A DNA stretch of 64,000 nt from positions 682,970 to 746,969 of the forward strand of contig KV748246.1 in the NCBI GenBank assembly GCA_001692895.1. The letters run 5' to 3'. The notes under the pieces were generated by a model. The model was not told the DNA's origin and made no database searches. It saw only the letters and a list, made by a program, of their open reading frames with translations. The DNA comes from Cenococcum geophilum 1.58. Its lineage: Eukaryota; Ascomycota; Dothideomycetes; Gloniales; Gloniaceae. Both the position numbers and the translations under genes were made by a program. Shown one piece after another: positions 59,541 through 64,000 of this stretch (position 1 is the first letter of the stretch; each line of letters begins with the position of its first letter).

Positions 59541-62500
59541 GATATGGTAATAAGGGTAGGTAATAGCCTAAGTACAGAGACGAACCGATGGGGGAGGAAG
59601 GAGGCTGTAAGCCTAAGGAGCTTATAAGGGGTGGCCAAGGCCTAGCCGAAGGCTAGCCTTAGCAGCCCCTAAGAGCTCCTAGGATGTAGCCGAGTAAGGG
59701 ACTAAAAGTACCCTTATAATAGCTTACTAAGCTACTCTATAGACGTTATATTAGGGGGTATAAAAGCTTAGTTAGTAAAGAGAAGGCTTAGGAGAAAGAT
59801 ATAAGGCTAAGAATAAGTAAAGGGTTAAAGATAATCTTAGGAATTGGGAAAGTATTACTAGTTCTTTATAAGCATAAGGTAAGAGAAATAGGGTAGAAAG
59901 AGAACGTACGCTTCTTTTATGCTAAGATATTCCTTAGTAAATTTAAATATAAACTTAAGTACAATCTTATAAGGCCTACCTTTTAGGTTATAAATAAGTA
60001 TAACTATTATATATTAATAGCATAGATTAAGAAGAGCTTTAGGTTAGCTTATAATATAAAAGCCTAGCTATAGTAAGAAATAGACTTATATCTAATATTA
60101 TCTAACTATATATCTCTTTCTTGTTATAACTAAGTTAGTTTTAAAAACTAGGGCAAGATCCTCTATATCTATAACGGCCTTTTCTTACTTTTTCTTACTT
60201 AAGCTATATTTCTTCGCCAGTTTCTAAAGTACCTAAGAAAGATATCTTAGCTCCGCTTTACCTTACTAGGTTAAAGGGTTAACTAAAAACGTAATTACCT
60301 TATATATCTAGCGGTTTAGTTTACTAGGAATTTTCCTATTAGTCGCTTTCTTATATATAAGGCGATAGTTATAAGGGGATCTTGTAGACAGGGGGCTATA
60401 AGGACATAATTGTGGAATAGGATAGATTGGTAAGAGAGACGAATCCTTAAGGAGGTAAGGCCTCTGGGATTGTAGAGACTATATACTACGGGCACGTGCC
60501 TTTAGTACGTGACTAGTAACCATTTAAGGGGCGTCTAGGGGTTATCCTAAGGGCAACCCAAGGTATCCGCAATAATATCCCTTATATTACCCCCCCCCCT
60601 AATCGCTATTACCTTATAGTAGGGAGATTATAAGGGCTCGTCCCAGAAGAGGTTTAGAGGGATATTAGAGAGGTATCGGCATACCACTATATATTATCTA
60701 TCTATTTAACCCCTGCTTTAAACTCCTAAAAAACCTTAATAAAGAAAAAATATAACTAAAGAAAAGATATAAGGATTGCTAAAAGACCTATTAGAAGCCT
60801 ACTAGAAGTATACCGGTAACTACCTAGGCTAATATAGGGATTTTTATATAACTCTACTTCTAAGCCTTTATACTAGTCTATAATTAATTATAAGTATTAT
60901 AGGCAATTTGGTGTTCTAGTATAGTTCCGTAGAACCTTTTAGTATAGGATTTAACGTATAGAGCCTTAGCTTGCCGTCGTCTTTAACTACTAAAATATAG
61001 TCTATAATTCTTTCTTATAATCCTTTTCTTATAATCCTCTATATTACTAACGCATTACTCCCGCATTTGCCCTTAGGCTATTAGATACAGTTAAGGTATT
61101 AATTAGTTAGTTAAAGAGACTTATCTCTTAAGATTTAGTGTATATGCTTTTAAATCTAGTAGTCCTATACTATATATTTAGCGTAGCTCTACTGCCTAGC
61201 AAATAGGGACATTTTGTAATAGTAATTATAGCTATTATACAATTGTTAAGAACGTCTATAACGTTATTCTTTAATACTATAGTATCGTTTTAGGTCTAAA
61301 TTAACCTATATACGTCTTTAATTTAACGTCTTAATTGCCTTCCCCCGGCTACGTAGTTAGTTTTTATAAGGAAGTGATAGTTAAATAACTTATACGCGTG
61401 TTTCCTTTCTTCTAAATAGCGCTATTNTAACGGAGTTATATCGGCAAGGTTACGGCTATTTACTAAAAGGGTATTAAAAGGTAAAGTATAAAGATACCTT
61501 ACTTATCGAGCTGCTCCTTTTCTTAAACACCTTACTTCTCGCCATTAACCGTCGTCCAATTTTGGACGTATCTTTAATATATTATTAAGATTTTCTTCTT
61601 TTCCATTATCAATTTAATATACCTCTTTGTTCTCCTACTAACTACTCTTTTAAGTAGATTTTATAGCGTATCCTAGCCCTACCTTTATATGTAAAACCCT
61701 AACCTCCGCTAACTCGCAACTAGTGCTGGTCTTACCTAAATAATTTTGCCTATACATCTTTAAAAGACTAGAAATCTAATAATAGGATTCTAAAGGCTTA
61801 TAATAAGACGCACTATATTAAATCTAATACCTTTAGTCCTTATAATTAATATATGCGTACTAAGAGCGGCAGTTATGTTAAGGTAAGTTTTTCTATTCTT
61901 AATAGATTTTTATTACTAACTTTAAGCTTTAATAGCCTAGGCCTAAATAGCGACAATCCTTTAATGTCCTTAACTACTATATTGCCCGGGCTTTGTCTTA
62001 TTCCAGCGCTAATACTAAACATCTTAGTTGTATTTAAGACTATACCACAGCTATCTATACCGCCTATAATCCTCAGCAAGCTAGCTAGTAACGCCTAATA
62101 TAAGAGTAAGGTTAGTATACTAAGGATAGGGTGCGGGATAGGGGTAATAAAAAGAAGGTCGCTGCCTACTATAAGAAGAAGTTCGCGTATACGCGTTAAG
62201 TTTTAAAAGAGCATAACATAATGCGGTATTAGGTAGGTTACCCTTTAGGTACCTAGCGGATAGGTAACTAACAGTTGCCGTAGCAAGGTCTTAGTGGTTC
62301 TAGATTATACTAGCTAGCTAATATCTCTATTTATTCTAGGCTTAAGAGTGTCTTTATTAACTATAAGCTTACACCATAAGAGCTTCGTTAGTATTAGTTT
62401 GGACCTAATATTAGTATTAAGCGTTTAAGAGTCTCTGCTCTAGCTACACCTTATTATCCTACCCCTATTTTTATACCTACTTATACGCCTACTAAGGCAT

Positions 62501-62880
62501 CTAGATCCTATTCTCGTTAGCTATTACTTAGTGGCCTAATAGATACTAATCCTACTCCTAATAATAATAAGGCGTAGTAGCTTTTCAGATTAGGCATTTA
62601 TGGTTTAGATTTTTAGGATTTGTTCTTATATATAGTAGCAATTAAGGACCTTAATTAGGTGCTTAGGAAGGCCTTATAAGGCTTTTAGAAAGGGCTTAAA
62701 AGCCCTAAAAACAATATTCCTAGTATAGATTAATAAATGGGGATGCAATTCTAGCAAAATGCCCTATCAACTCTATGCTATATACGTGAAAAGGCTAAGG
62801 ACCCGTCCTACCTTAGGCCGTAGCCCTATCCCTATAGTTTCCGGAGCTTATTTATACCATATCTAATTTAACCTATTTAC
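59541..62880. other. RIPed sequence of unrecognised origin
   Basis: No domain, LTR or TIR was identified with confidence. Noted: a patch with more G (59500-59720) containing the imperfect palindrome ggccaaggcctagccgaaggc; a 10 bp palindrome ggcacgtgcc (60501); a C-run at 60590; and a coding-like minus-strand stretch at 60700-61000 (LRLYTLNPILKGSTELY). Two overlapping open frames at 61853-62098 show no motif. It may hold the rest of the DUF3435 gene plus other insertions. Confidence 0.4.
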
Positions 62881-62969
62881 TCTTTAGGGCCTTTTGCGGC
62901 CTACTATAAGCTTTCTTTATAGGTTACGATAACACCATAGTATTAGAGCGCTTTCTGCGATTTATAGAT

Positions 62970-63174
62970 TATAGACCTTAGTCCCAATATTCTTTTAGAA
63001 TATCTTTACAATAATTAAGGTAATTCTCTAGTTCCTATATAGAGTCCTTAGCGGGCCAGCCTAGCTATTTAACTTTAAATTAAAGCTTGTTCTTAACAGA
63101 TTTATAGTATAGTATAGCTTTAACCCTATACCGCTCGCCCACTACCTTAGGGTATTTAATTAGGCCTAGATAGA
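62970..63174 (-). pseudogene. Chromodomain remnant
   Basis: Minus-strand translation contains YRVKAILYYKSVKNKL, then FKVK.LGWPAKDSI.ELENYLN and CKDILKEYWD. This matches the chromodomain fold (aromatic cage W replaced by a stop at former TGG). Such domains end chromovirus integrases or occur in host heterochromatin proteins. It is cut off at 63175 by an LTR, so its parent cannot be told. Confidence 0.6.
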
Positions 63175-63487
63175 TGTAACGGGACTAGCCTAGTTATAGT
63201 AGGAATGTCTTGGTAAAACACTCGATAGATGAATTCCGACGCTTTAACTAAAATCTACTAGATTAATTAAATTACCAAAGTCCGTTAAAGACCGCGTGCG
63301 TATATACGCACGCATCGACCACCAAGCCCCTAACTATTTAATTATATAATTCTCTTATTATTCCNTTCTCTTCTTTACGCAANGTCTTNTTCTTAGCNAG
63401 AGCTATATACCCTTAGATTTAGATAGAATTTATATTATTCCTTTAAATCTTCTCCAAAGTCTCTCCGCGCCCTTATATTACGTTACG
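63175..63487 (+). repeat. 5' LTR of a further LTR retrotransposon (about 313 bp)
   Basis: Begins tgtaacgggactagcc, contains a TATA-like tatttaattatataattc (63337) and a hairpin cgtgcgtatatacgcacg (63296-63313), and ends near attacgttacg. The end is inferred from the start of the gag leader; the partner LTR is outside the window. Several Ns at 63365-63398. Confidence 0.6.
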
Positions 63488-63510
63488 TCAATACTAATAC
63501 CCTTAAAATG

Positions 63511-63800
63511 GCAAACGAACTTAAATCCGCTATGTTAACTATTATAGCCCTAGTTAGGGAACAAATAACTATAATGCAACAGTCCTTTATGGATGCCTTG
63601 GCCTAGTAACGAACTATACTAGAAGCTTAGTATTAGTAATTAATTAAAGCAATACGTAAAGAACTCTACAATGCCAAAGTACTTGCGTTAGAGACCCTAA
63701 TAGTAACACCTGTAAATGAAATTAAAATAACTATATATGAACCCGATTTATTAAATACAAACCCTAAACTAGTAACGGCAGCTTAACCTATACCTATAAC
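63511..63800 (+). pseudogene. Start of Gag of the 63175 element (partial)
   Basis: ATG at 63514 (aaaatggcaaacgaac) opens MANELKSAMLTIIALVREQITIM..., 32 codons before two stops in tandem (tagtaa, RIPed). A helical, Gag-like N-terminus follows about 25 bp after the LTR. The frame runs into a His/Gln/Thr-rich region and then the minisatellite. It continues outside the window. Confidence 0.55.
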
Positions 63801-63889
63801 AAACCCAGTAGTCGCAAGGGCGCCGCCGGTTGTATACCCCCTAAAGACACGTCACCACGACGCTAGCCACCACAACCAACGATTCCACC

Positions 63890-64000
63890 ACAACCAGTCT
63901 GCCACAGAGCAGACGACCTCCTCTACAACCAGTCTGCCACAGAGCAGACGACCTCCTCTACAACCAGTCTGCCACAGAGCAGACGACCTCCTCTACAACC
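63890..64000. repeat. 35 bp minisatellite (three or more copies, runs off the window)
   Basis: Units start at 63891, 63926 and 63961 (caaccagtctgccac...), identical so far as visible, each with an inverted gtctgc/gcagac hairpin. The period of 35 is not a multiple of 3. It is GC-richer and not RIPed, unlike its surroundings. Confidence 0.85.

Noticed and set aside
61853..62098. 81 aa + frame and 68 aa - frame
   Set aside because: No motif, opposite frames of the same stretch, in RIPed DNA.
63890..64000. CRISPR-like array at the end of the window
   Set aside because: Units are contiguous 35 bp repeats with no spacers and the genome is fungal.

Overview
This window looks like a repeat-dominated, AT-rich compartment of a filamentous ascomycete (Pezizomycotina) genome. 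Three things point there. Nearly every transposon is riddled with CpA-to-TpA type transitions on both strands: CAA/CAG/TGG codons have become TAA/TAG, and YxDD has become YxNN. That is the signature of repeat-induced point mutation (RIP). The element families are fungal: Ty3/gypsy elements, Tad/I-like LINEs, PIF-Harbinger with a Myb/SANT-like partner, hAT, MITEs, and a DUF3435-like tyrosine recombinase. The one well-preserved host locus has several 47-95 bp GT-AG introns. All coordinates, domain calls and splice sites were read by eye.

Layout. 1-8087: 5'-side portion of gypsy family 'G1' copy A (minus strand), split at 744-3026 by a 5'-truncated LINE with a 17 bp target duplication. 8160-9560: relic DDE transposase. 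9621-12759: long palindromic MITE split by a gag-only LTR retrotransposon (9902-12573). 12760-14280: low-RIP segment and a cluster of nested MITEs. About 14281-37165: one PIF-Harbinger element with a transposase on + and a Myb/SANT-like ORF on -, blown apart by three later insertions. These are a tandem LTR-int-LTR-int-LTR gypsy array 'G2' (14454-26022), a TA-flanked MITE (27244-27579) and G1 copy B (28111-36060). 37165-38095: a second MITE cluster.

38100-41605 is an island of balanced base composition without RIP. It holds a six-exon CorA-like magnesium-transporter-family gene and, directly downstream, a previously un-flagged fragment of an Argonaute gene (L1/PAZ/L2 only, frameshifted). 41620-47126 is a full-length but RIP-inactivated Tad/I-like LINE flanked by a 14 bp target duplication. 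47410-49900 is a RIP-degraded BTB/POZ gene, interrupted by a 1,514 bp non-autonomous hAT-type element with an 8 bp duplication. 50173-58123 is G1 copy C. 58140-59540 is the C-terminal part of a DUF3435-like (Starship 'captain' family) tyrosine recombinase on the minus strand. It is followed by about 3.3 kb of unrecognised RIPed DNA, a chromodomain remnant, the LTR and start of gag of another LTR element (63175 onward), and a 35 bp minisatellite running off the window end.

The window is best read as stratified invasion: host or transposon DNA, then DNA transposons, then LTR elements and LINEs, all RIPed afterwards. In two cases RIP has visibly altered one of the two target-site duplications. 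No intact mobile element is present; every transposon ORF carries multiple stops. The CorA-like gene is the only plausibly functional protein-coding gene.
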